5,390 bases of DNA from Saprospiraceae bacterium (GTDB lineage: Bacteria > Bacteroidota > Bacteroidia > Chitinophagales > Saprospiraceae). Where the stretch lies: NCBI GenBank assembly GCA_013002475.1, contig JABDJM010000544.1, positions 1 to 5,390 of the forward strand, written 5' to 3'. The notes beneath the pieces are model-generated. The model was not told the origin of the DNA, made no database searches, and saw only the letters and a list, made by a program, of their open reading frames with translations. The translations under genes and the position numbers were made by a program. This document shows positions 1 to 5,390 of this stretch, piece by piece; position 1 is the stretch's first letter, and each line of letters opens with the position of its first letter.

Positions 1-1421
1 TATTCAATATCCATTTTCATTTTCTCCAAATCGACAATCAGTTCTGCGGATTCGTTGAGGTTTTCCCATTTGATATGAAGAATATTATCTGGAGTATCCA
101 GTAAATTAAAATCCCCATTAAAGGCTGAATGAGAGTTTCTTAACCGCATCAATTTTTGCAATCCTTGTACAACAGGACGGTCTAATGAGATCTCGATCTC
201 ATCTATAGAATAGTAGCGCCGGTTAATGTCTCTTCCGACATTGGTACGGCTTAATAACTCCATATCGTTTTCTCCGGCAAATAATCCTACATAATAAATC
301 TGTGGAATACCGGGCACAAAAAACTGTATGGCCCTTGAAATCAGGTAAGCATTATCGTTCCTGCCTAAGGCATCATAATACGTACAGTTCACCTGATACA
401 AGTCTAAATTCGATGCAGCAGCGCCTGTAGCCTTCCGGCTGTTACCCTTACTGTTAGTATGTATTTGGTTCACGATCTCATCCAGGATATCATCTTCAAT
501 AAGTCCCTCCTTCCCCTCTTCGGAGGCTACATCCACGATCCCTATGCCATCATGAGTATCCAAAACTGTAATAGCATTTCGAGGGCTAACCGCCAACCAC
601 TTTTTCAAACTTTTTGCATTCTTATTAAACAGAGTATCTAAGACCAAAACAGGTAAGGCAAAATCATAGACATAATCTACTCGCTTGGCTATTTCAATTT
701 GTGTTCTGAAGTAGGAATGAATTTCCACCAGCACTTCTATTCCTTTCCCCTTTGCCTTTTCGGATAGTTCACTAATGAATTCAAAAGTTTCATTGATCAT
801 AAAGCAAGAAGTGCCTCGTTTTTTTATGGCATATCCTGCGGCATCAAGGCGGATCATTTTAACGCCTCCTTTTTGAAATGTATCCAGAATTCTTTCCAAA
901 TATTGACTGCCCTTTTCACTCTTTACATCAATGTCGATCTGATTGCTAGTAAATGTTGTCCAGATGAGTTTGCTTGTACCATCAGCAAGACTAAACCTGG
1001 TAAAAGGAAGGCTGGGACGGGGACGGTAGATAGCTAGAATATCGGCCTCAGATGCTCCATTTTGAAAAACTGAATCAAAGCTTAAGAACATAGGAGCATA
1101 CTCGGAGGCCTTTCCCTTTTTCAGGTAATCCTGGAATACAACTGATTTGGCGGATACATGATTTACAATCAGATCAGCCATTATTTCTACCTCAACGCTC
1201 AATGCCTTTAAGTCATCCCAATTTCCAAGCCTGGGATCGACTTGCTCATGATCGATGGGATCAAAACCAGCATCCTCACCATCGATCGGAAAATAAAATG
1301 GCAGGATATGTACTCCTCCAAAAAGCCCCTGCAATTGGTTCTGAAACAAATCCTTTAACTCATCTAAATTTTCACAACCAATTCGGTCTACATATAGAAT
1401 TAATTGGACCTGATTTTTCAT
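1..1421 (-). CDS. Sucrose phosphorylase, GH13 family (3' end cut by window edge)
   Basis: Cytoplasmic enzyme expected to catalyse sucrose + phosphate = alpha-D-glucose 1-phosphate + D-fructose with retention of configuration. The 473 visible codons run off the left edge. The well-known Bifidobacterium adolescentis enzyme is 504 residues, so roughly 30 residues of the C-terminal beta domain are missing from view. The match to that family, from memory, is close throughout: LFGGVHILPF near residue 33, DAGFDPIDH near 50, IYRPRPSLPFT near 132, RLDAAGY with nucleophile Asp193, VEIHSY with acid/base Glu233, and LDTHDGIG with transition-state stabiliser Asp291, each one residue off the B. adolescentis numbering. 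The acceptor loop SNLDLYQVN keeps Leu339, Asp340, Tyr342 and Gln343, and Pro135-Arg136 are present. This favours sucrose over sucrose 6-phosphate, where that loop is changed. GH13 relatives acting on glucosylglycerol or glucosylglycerate are the main alternatives. The start is the first ATG after an in-frame TAA about 50 bases upstream. No signal peptide is visible. Confidence 0.93.
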   Translation of the reverse strand, partial: MKNQVQLILYVDRIGCENLDELKDLFQNQLQGLFGGVHILPFYFPIDGEDAGFDPIDHEQVDPRLGNWDDLKALSVEVEIMADLIVNHVSAKSVVFQDYLKKGKASEYAPMFLSFDSVFQNGASEADILAIYRPRPSLPFTRFSLADGTSKLIWTTFTSNQIDIDVKSEKGSQYLERILDTFQKGGVKMIRLDAAGYAIKKRGTSCFMINETFEFISELSEKAKGKGIEVLVEIHSYFRTQIEIAKRVDYVYDFALPVLVLDTLFNKNAKSLKKWLAVSPRNAITVLDTHDGIGIVDVASEEGKEGLIEDDILDEIVNQIHTNSKGNSRKATGAAASNLDLYQVNCTYYDALGRNDNAYLISRAIQFFVPGIPQIYYVGLFAGENDMELLSRTNVGRDINRRYYSIDEIEISLDRPVVQGLQKLMRLRNSHSAFNGDFNLLDTPDNILHIKWENLNESAELIVDLEKMKMDIE

Positions 1422-1512
1422 CTGTTCTTGATTAAATCCTGAATTCCATCCAATTAAAGGACTTTATTCAGAATTCCCTGACTAAAACCGGTCAAAATAT
1501 TTGAAATCTTGC
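1422..1512 (-). promoter_or_regulatory. Leader region of the sucrose phosphorylase gene
   Basis: This is the non-coding stretch directly upstream of the sucrose phosphorylase start, between the candidate hairpin and the ATG. No perfect flavobacterial promoter (TTG, about 19 bases, TAnnTTTG) is present. The nearest minus-strand boxes are TTCATTTG at 1519-1512 (one mismatch) and ATATTTTG at 1500-1493 (two mismatches), neither with a good upstream TTG element. The heptamer GAATTCC occurs twice in plus-strand orientation, at 1441-1447 and 1471-1477, exactly 30 bases apart. The ribosome binding site is weak: an AGGA at about 1440-1437, further from the ATG than usual. Confidence 0.3.
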
Positions 1513-1542
1513 AAATGAAAGGTCCCTCATTGAAAGGGCACC
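1513..1542 (-). terminator. Possible weak intrinsic terminator after the secreted-protein gene
   Basis: Read on the minus strand, positions 1542 to 1521 can fold into a hairpin: GGT-G-CCCT pairs with AGGG-ACC, leaving one bulged G and a seven-base loop. A T-rich stretch (TTTCATTT, 1520-1513) follows. It lies about 40 bases beyond the stop codon of the secreted-protein gene at 1582, where a terminator would be expected. The plus-strand version is not followed by a T tract, so it would act only leftward. The stem is short and bulged and the T tract is interrupted, so this could equally be an operator half-site arrangement for the sucrose phosphorylase gene, or chance. Confidence 0.3.
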
Positions 1543-1581
1543 ATAGAAATACTAATAAGGAATTTGATCGAAAGAGAGATT

Positions 1582-2109
1582 CTAATTGCAGCCACGTAGT
1601 TCGGAGACTGCTCCATTAAGCTCATCCATAGCAGCATTTAACTTCATTACAGAAGTTTGGAGATTTTGAACAGAAAGCTGCAATTGAGTGCCCAACATAT
1701 TCAGGTCTTCAGTTTCTAAACCCGTGTCGAGAGTTTGGATCGCATCATCATATTTAGCGATCGTACCGTCAAAATTCATTTTGGCTCCATTTATCTCTTC
1801 CAGCCCACTATCGCACTCCTTCCCTTCCATAGTGGATTTCAGATTGTCCAACGTTCTGACCGCATTTTCACAATAGGATTTTGCGGCAATCGTATACTTC
1901 TTTGAGCTTTCAAAATAATAGTGAACGTCAAAGATGTTGGAAGATTTTTTGTAACCCTTGATCAACATTTCATACGCAGCGGTAGCATTATTATAGGCAT
2001 TCTGGTAAAGGCTAAAAGCTTCATTCAGATCTACCCGATACTCCTTTGCCTGACCGAACAATCCCGATGAGAAAAAGAATACAAGTGAAAAAATGATTAT
2101 TCGATGCAT
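1582..2109 (-). CDS. Small secreted helical protein of unknown function
   Basis: I do not recognise this protein. Starting at the ATG at 2109 gives 175 residues with a classic signal peptide: a basic His-Arg after Met, a hydrophobic core IIIFSLVFFF, and a likely cleavage after LFGQA at residue 21. A start 12 codons upstream (2145) is open but would put an odd polar stretch before the signal peptide, so I prefer 2109. There is no lipobox cysteine at the cleavage site, so the mature protein is probably soluble in the periplasm or exported. It is about 154 residues, rich in Ala, Asn, Asp, Gln, Leu and Lys. The end (roughly residues 125-172) has heptad-like spacing of Leu, Met and Val typical of amphipathic helices or a coiled coil. 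Three cysteines remain in the mature part (80, 99 and the penultimate residue 174), so one disulfide is possible. It is transcribed towards the sucrose phosphorylase gene and divergently from the epimerase gene; neither neighbour suggests a role. Confidence 0.75.
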   Translation of the reverse strand: MHRIIIFSLVFFFSSGLFGQAKEYRVDLNEAFSLYQNAYNNATAAYEMLIKGYKKSSNIFDVHYYFESSKKYTIAAKSYCENAVRTLDNLKSTMEGKECDSGLEEINGAKMNFDGTIAKYDDAIQTLDTGLETEDLNMLGTQLQLSVQNLQTSVMKLNAAMDELNGAVSELRGCN

Positions 2110-2202
2110 GAGTATGGTTTGCTGGGGACAAAATGCTAAATACAATTTTTATACCCATTTTCCGAGGGTGGCACATTGCCATTCATATTTTATATTTACC
2201 CT
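2110..2202. promoter_or_regulatory. Divergent promoter region between secreted-protein and epimerase genes
   Basis: These 93 AT-rich bases must hold the start signals for both directions, because the genes on either side point away from each other. Rightward, TATATTTA at 2191-2198 resembles the flavobacterial -7 element TAnnTTTG except for its last base. It sits so close to the epimerase ATG (2203) that the transcript would be nearly leaderless, and no TTG element lies at the right distance. Leftward, I find only TAGCATTTTG-like sequence and no clean match. Neither start codon has a Shine-Dalgarno sequence, which is common in Bacteroidota. Presence of promoters is inferred from gene orientation; the exact boxes are uncertain. 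Confidence 0.4.
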
Positions 2203-2616
2203 ATGTATAAACTCGAACATATTGGGATTGCAGTAAAGGATCTGCAGAAAAGCAATCAGCTCTTTGAACTTCTCCTGGGGATTGGTCATTTTAAGACCGA
2301 AACCGTTGGTTCTGAAGGGGTTACAACCTCCTTTTTTCAAACTGGAGAGTCAAAAATTGAACTACTTGAAAGCCATATGGAAGGCTCGGCAATAGGACGA
2401 TTTATTGAGAAGCGCGGGGAAGGAATCCATCACATTGCTTTTGAGGTGCCCAACATCCGAAAGGAGATGCATCGCCTTCGTGAGGAGGGCTTCCAGCTAT
2501 TATCGAACCACCCTTTTCGGGGAGCCGACAATAAGTGGGTATGTTTTATCCATCCAAAATCTGCCAACGGGGTGTTGGTGGAGCTTTGTCAGAGTATTCC
2601 CGAGGAAGAGGAATAA
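2203..2616 (+). CDS. mce: Methylmalonyl-CoA epimerase (VOC superfamily)
   Basis: Cytoplasmic enzyme that interconverts (2R)- and (2S)-methylmalonyl-CoA, linking propionyl-CoA or succinyl-CoA metabolism to the B12-dependent methylmalonyl-CoA mutase (not in this window). The product is 137 residues, the normal size for the family, with two vicinal-oxygen-chelate beta-alpha-beta modules. Diagnostic stretches are LEHIGIAVKDL (residues 4-14), SEGVTTSFF (37-45), ESKIELLE (49-56), GEGIHHIAFEV (73-83), and HPKSANGVLVELCQ near the C-terminus. Metal ligands by family alignment are His6, Glu53 (the position is Gln in the Propionibacterium enzyme), the second His of the HH pair (His77) and Glu127. An in-frame ATG nine codons upstream would add a hydrophobic PFIFYIYP stretch not seen in the family, so I start at 2203. 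The stop codon overlaps the ATG of the transporter gene by one base. The tail ends in a run of four Glu. Confidence 0.94.
   Translation: MYKLEHIGIAVKDLQKSNQLFELLLGIGHFKTETVGSEGVTTSFFQTGESKIELLESHMEGSAIGRFIEKRGEGIHHIAFEVPNIRKEMHRLREEGFQLLSNHPFRGADNKWVCFIHPKSANGVLVELCQSIPEEEE
2602..2613 (+). promoter_or_regulatory. Purine-rich ribosome binding site inside the end of mce
   Basis: GAGGAAGAGGAA lies immediately before the TAATG stop/start overlap and encodes the Glu tail of the epimerase. It is the only strong Shine-Dalgarno-like sequence at a start in this window. It decides the choice of the ATG at 2616 over the in-frame ATG at 2535, which would lie inside mce. Confidence 0.55.
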
Positions 2617-3392
2617 TGGACTGGATAACACTCATGATAGCCTTGTTTGGAGGGCTTGTGGCCGGGGGGATCAATACCCTGGCAGGGAATGGATCAGCCA
2701 TTACCCTTTTGATCCTTACAGAACTGCTTGGGTTATCCCCAAACATGGCTAACGGATCAAATCGCCTGGGAGTATTTGCCGGGAGTGCAAGTGCCACCCT
2801 TTTGTTTGCCCGATCTGGTAAACTCAATTTCAAAAGAAGCCAAAACATCCTCTGGCCTACTCTTGTAGGATCGGTTGTTGGTTTTTGGGCAGCCACTCAG
2901 GTGAGCAACGAGCAGTTCTACTGGATATTCAAGATCATGTTGGTCGTCATGTTGGTGGTTATTCTGGTCAACCCAAGAAGATGGCTAATCACGACGCAAA
3001 AGGATTTTAAGCTTTCCCCCTGGATAGTGTGGCCGCTTTTTTTGGCCATTGGTTTTTATGGAGGCTTTATCCAAATGGGTATGGGCATTTTCTTTTTAGC
3101 AGGGATGGTTCTTGCCGCACGGTATAGCATTATCGATGCTAATGGAGTGAAAGTTTGGTTGGTCGCTTTTTACACACTTTTCGGGATAGCCATTTTTCAC
3201 TGGCAGGGTTTAATAGATTGGAAAGCCGGTGGCCTCCTTGCTATAGGTCAGGCCGTTGGCGGATTTCTCGCCGCCCGTTTCGCAACCAAACATCCCAAAG
3301 CCAACCTTTGGGCTTACCGCCTTCTGGTGCTGATCATTGTCCTTGCAATTCTCCGTCTGTTCGGTCTCTTCTCCTGGTTAACTGCCGGATAA
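2616..3392 (+). CDS. TauE/SafE-family (formerly DUF81) integral membrane transporter
   Basis: Probable inner-membrane permease of the TauE/SafE family, whose studied members move sulfite, sulfoacetate or other organic anions; the substrate here cannot be told from sequence. The 258-residue product is strongly hydrophobic with about eight membrane segments, roughly 4-18, 25-42, 50-65, 77-95, 101-119, 136-163, 179-222 (probably two) and 232-252. The family's internal duplication is visible: Gly-rich GGINTLAGNGSAITLL (17-32) followed by NGSNRLGVFAGSASA (46-60) in the first half, and GGFIQMGMGIFFLAG (149-163) followed by NGVKVWLVAFYTLFG (176-190) in the second. A short basic loop (NPRRW, 119-123) follows the fourth or fifth segment. 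The ATG overlaps the epimerase stop as TAATG, so translation is probably coupled. The frame stays open 27 codons further upstream, but that part lies wholly within mce and does not look like this family. Family assignment is firm; function is inferred from family only. Confidence 0.88.
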   Translation: MDWITLMIALFGGLVAGGINTLAGNGSAITLLILTELLGLSPNMANGSNRLGVFAGSASATLLFARSGKLNFKRSQNILWPTLVGSVVGFWAATQVSNEQFYWIFKIMLVVMLVVILVNPRRWLITTQKDFKLSPWIVWPLFLAIGFYGGFIQMGMGIFFLAGMVLAARYSIIDANGVKVWLVAFYTLFGIAIFHWQGLIDWKAGGLLAIGQAVGGFLAARFATKHPKANLWAYRLLVLIIVLAILRLFGLFSWLTAG

Positions 3393-3411
3393 CAATTTCT
3401 TACCTTCAGGA

Positions 3412-3423
3412 ATAAAATTTTAT
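3412..3423. other. Perfect 12-base AT palindrome before the helicase gene
   Basis: ATAAAATTTTAT is a perfect inverted repeat in the 41-base gap between the transporter stop and the helicase ATG. There is no GC stem and no terminator-like hairpin in the gap. It may just reflect AT-rich promoter sequence for the helicase. It also contains the in-frame TAA (3413-3415) that rules out a helicase start further upstream. Confidence 0.3.
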
Positions 3424-3433
3424 ACTGCTTTTT

Positions 3434-5390
3434 ATGAGCCAAGCCTATCTGATACGAGAAAAAAGAAGTGAAGCTTTTGCGGAAATAGTCACCAATCTAA
3501 ACCCGGATCAACGAACCGCTGTCGAACAGATTGATGGACCCATGTTGGTCGTTGCCGGTCCGGGTACAGGAAAGACCCATATGCTGGCCGCAAGGATCGG
3601 ATCCATTCTAAAGAATGCAGGTGTAGGGGCCAATAATGTTCTTTGTCTGACATTCACTAACGCAGGAGTGAGTGCTATGCGAAACAGACTTTTGCAATTT
3701 ATCGGCCCGGAAGCGCATAAGATCCACATCAATACATTTCATTCCTTTTGTGATGGCGTAATCAGGGACCATCCAGAAAAATTTGGTCATCAGGATCTGG
3801 AACCTACTGGGGACCTGGAGCAATTGCGCCTCATTGAATCCATACTTAAGGAGTTACCCTATGAAAATATCCTGGTAAAAGGGTATCAGGATCCTACATT
3901 CTACACCCCCGGCCTAAGGGATCTTTTTTCAAAGATAAAGCAAGAGGGTTGGACACTCCAGGAAATGGAGGAGGCAATTTCTAAATGGGAAAAACAAATC
4001 CCTTTTGAAGAAGAATATCTCTATAAGAGGGATACAAAAAATGCAAAAAAGGGGGATTTGAAATATGAGGGTAAAAAGGAACTTGACCGTATGGCCAAGT
4101 TGAGGGCAGGCATCAATTGCTATCCTGTCTACTTGGAAAAAATGAAAAAGGCGAAACGATATGAGTATGCGGACATGATCAACTGGGTGGTTAAGGGTTT
4201 TAGAACGGATGACCAATTGCTCGGTCTGTACCAGGAACAATTTCAATACATCCTGGTGGATGAGTACCAGGACACCAATGGTAGTCAGCACGACCTACTC
4301 ACCGAATTAACAAGCTTTTGGGAGGCCCCAAACCTCTTTGTAGTTGGCGATGACGATCAATCGATCTACGAATTCCAGGGCGCCAGACTAGAAAACATCA
4401 AGGACTTTTACCAAGACCATGAAAAGGTCATGGACATGGTAGTCCTTAAGGACAACTATCGTAGTTCAAAAAGAATCCTTGATGCAGCAAAATCATTTAT
4501 CGAAAAGAATCAGCAGAGACTAATCAACATTCTCCCTGGCATAACAAAAGACCTTAACCCCGCACTGGAGGATCGTCGGGACTACCCACAGGATCCAAAG
4601 GTATTCACCTACGATAATCCTATCCAGGAAATCGCAGATGTGGTTAATCAAATTGAAAAGCTTAGGGACCAGGGTGTTTCTCTCCAGGAAATCGCAGTCA
4701 TCTATCCCAAGAATAAACATGCAGAAGACATTCAGGAGTTACTCCTAAAACGCGAGATCCCTTTCCAGGTAAGCAGGCCTTTGAATATTTTGGACCAGCC
4801 CATTGTTCAGCAAATAGAAAAGCTCCTTTTCTACCTGGACACTGAGTTGCCCAACCCCGCTAGCGGAGATTACGAACTATTTTGGATCATGCACTTTCCT
4901 TGCTGGGAACTTGGCAGGAAGGACCTTGCGAAAATGGCGGTTTACAGATCTTCATTTCCAAGAGAAGAAAGACCTAGCATCTTTAGCCTTTTCAACAAAA
5001 CAGAGGAGGAACTGACGGAGATAGGAATCCAGGACCCTGAATCTCTTTTGCAATTCTACTCTGTACTGGAAGATCTGATAAAATCGGTGGTACAGCTACC
5101 CCTAATGAGTTTAATTGAAAAGGTTTTGGAGGAGTCGGGCCTTCTTCGTAACGCTCTCAAGGATGCTGGTGGGTTCCGCACCTTACAGGTGATTCAGACC
5201 TTCAAATCTTTTGTGCAGCAGGAGGTTCGCCGGGACCCGACAATGAATATTGACAAACTGCTAACCCTATTGGACGACCACCGCAAAAACAATCTATCCA
5301 TTGCCTTGCAGCAATATGCAGAGGGAGGTGATAAAGTGTTTCTAACGACCGCCCACAGCGCAAAAGGGTTGGAGTTCGATCATGTATTTA
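3434..5390 (+). CDS. UvrD/Rep-type superfamily 1 DNA helicase (3' end cut by window edge)
   Basis: ATP-driven 3'-to-5' DNA helicase expected to act in DNA repair or recombination. The 652 visible codons contain the SF1A motifs in order: Q motif LNPDQRTAV (22-30), Walker A AGPGTGKT (41-48), motif Ia LTFTNAGVSAMRNRL (72-86), INTFHSFC (99-106), motif II VDEYQDTN (275-282), motif III VGDDDQSIYEFQGA (304-317), motif IV DNYRSS (340-345) and motif V LTTAHSAKGLEFDHVF (637-652). Motif VI lies beyond the edge. Two positions differ from Rep, UvrD and PcrA: the Lys after TFTN is Ala77, and the Arg of W-R-G-A in motif III is Gln315. A charged insert around 185-225 belongs to domain 1B. Motif V comes about 70 residues later than in PcrA, so domain 2B is enlarged and the whole protein is probably longer than the usual 650-750 residues. 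The ATG at 3434 is the first after an in-frame TAA. Without the C-terminus I cannot tell a plain helicase from a helicase-nuclease fusion. Confidence 0.92.
   Translation, partial: MSQAYLIREKRSEAFAEIVTNLNPDQRTAVEQIDGPMLVVAGPGTGKTHMLAARIGSILKNAGVGANNVLCLTFTNAGVSAMRNRLLQFIGPEAHKIHINTFHSFCDGVIRDHPEKFGHQDLEPTGDLEQLRLIESILKELPYENILVKGYQDPTFYTPGLRDLFSKIKQEGWTLQEMEEAISKWEKQIPFEEEYLYKRDTKNAKKGDLKYEGKKELDRMAKLRAGINCYPVYLEKMKKAKRYEYADMINWVVKGFRTDDQLLGLYQEQFQYILVDEYQDTNGSQHDLLTELTSFWEAPNLFVVGDDDQSIYEFQGARLENIKDFYQDHEKVMDMVVLKDNYRSSKRILDAAKSFIEKNQQRLINILPGITKDLNPALEDRRDYPQDPKVFTYDNPIQEIADVVNQIEKLRDQGVSLQEIAVIYPKNKHAEDIQELLLKREIPFQVSRPLNILDQPIVQQIEKLLFYLDTELPNPASGDYELFWIMHFPCWELGRKDLAKMAVYRSSFPREERPSIFSLFNKTEEELTEIGIQDPESLLQFYSVLEDLIKSVVQLPLMSLIEKVLEESGLLRNALKDAGGFRTLQVIQTFKSFVQQEVRRDPTMNIDKLLTLLDDHRKNNLSIALQQYAEGGDKVFLTTAHSAKGLEFDHVF

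Noticed and set aside
1202..1435. Plus-strand open frame opposite the sucrose phosphorylase N-terminus
   Set aside because: It is the complement of highly conserved phosphorylase sequence and has no recognisable features of its own.
2110..2145. Longer start for the secreted protein, adding 12 residues
   Set aside because: It would place a polar segment with Cys and Pro before a perfectly formed signal peptide that begins at the ATG at 2109.
2535..2615. Upstream extension of the transporter reading frame to an ATG at 2535
   Set aside because: The extra 27 codons lie entirely within mce, encode a polar, non-family sequence, and the ATG at 2616 has a strong Shine-Dalgarno and begins directly at the first membrane segment.
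2546..2896. Minus-strand open frame opposite mce and the transporter
   Set aside because: It is antisense to two firmly identified genes, and its translation shows no domain or sensible composition.
3393..3433. A terminator between the transporter and the helicase
   Set aside because: The only inverted repeat is the AT-only ATAAAATTTTAT; there is no GC-containing stem followed by a T run, so cotranscription cannot be ruled out.
3929..4291. Minus-strand open frame of about 120 residues opposite the helicase
   Set aside because: It lies opposite the helicase between motif Ia and motif II; it looks hydrophobic because it is the complement of a charged region, a typical shadow.
1..5390. A defence island, CRISPR array, insertion sequence or tRNA
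   Set aside because: No repeat array, transposase, terminal inverted repeats or tRNA-like cloverleaf was seen. A lone UvrD-type helicase is a normal housekeeping gene and is not enough to claim a defence system.

Overview
This 5.4 kb window looks like an ordinary chromosomal stretch from a member of the Bacteroidota, most likely a marine-type flavobacterium. The grounds are moderate AT richness, weak or absent Shine-Dalgarno sequences at most starts, a secreted protein whose signal peptide ends in LFGQA, and a methylmalonyl-CoA epimerase of the type common in this phylum. The taxonomic placement is inference; there is no rRNA or marker gene here.

Layout: Two genes on the minus strand fill the left part. 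The first (1421 down to 1, C-terminus cut by the window edge) is a sucrose phosphorylase of family GH13 with all catalytic residues and the sucrose/phosphate acceptor loop visible. Upstream of it, in the same direction, lies a gene for an unrecognised small secreted helical protein (2109 down to 1582). A weak hairpin between them may terminate the upstream transcript. A 93-base divergent intergenic region then separates the minus-strand genes from a rightward group: methylmalonyl-CoA epimerase (2203-2616), a TauE/SafE-family membrane transporter whose ATG overlaps the epimerase stop by one base (2616-3392), and, 41 bases further on, a UvrD/Rep-type superfamily 1 DNA helicase (3434 to beyond the right edge).

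How the genes work together: The epimerase and transporter are almost certainly cotranscribed and translationally coupled, although no biochemical link between them is obvious from sequence. The helicase may be in the same transcript or have its own start. The sucrose phosphorylase converts sucrose and phosphate to glucose 1-phosphate and fructose, feeding glycolysis. Its usual partners (sucrose transporter, fructokinase, LacI-type regulator) are not visible in the window.

I found no CRISPR array, insertion sequence, RNA gene, prophage or recognisable defence island. The points most worth a second look are the altered helicase motifs Ia and III (Ala and Gln where Lys and Arg are usual), the epimerase/transporter coupling, and the unknown secreted protein. 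I see no convincing evidence of a new multi-gene system.
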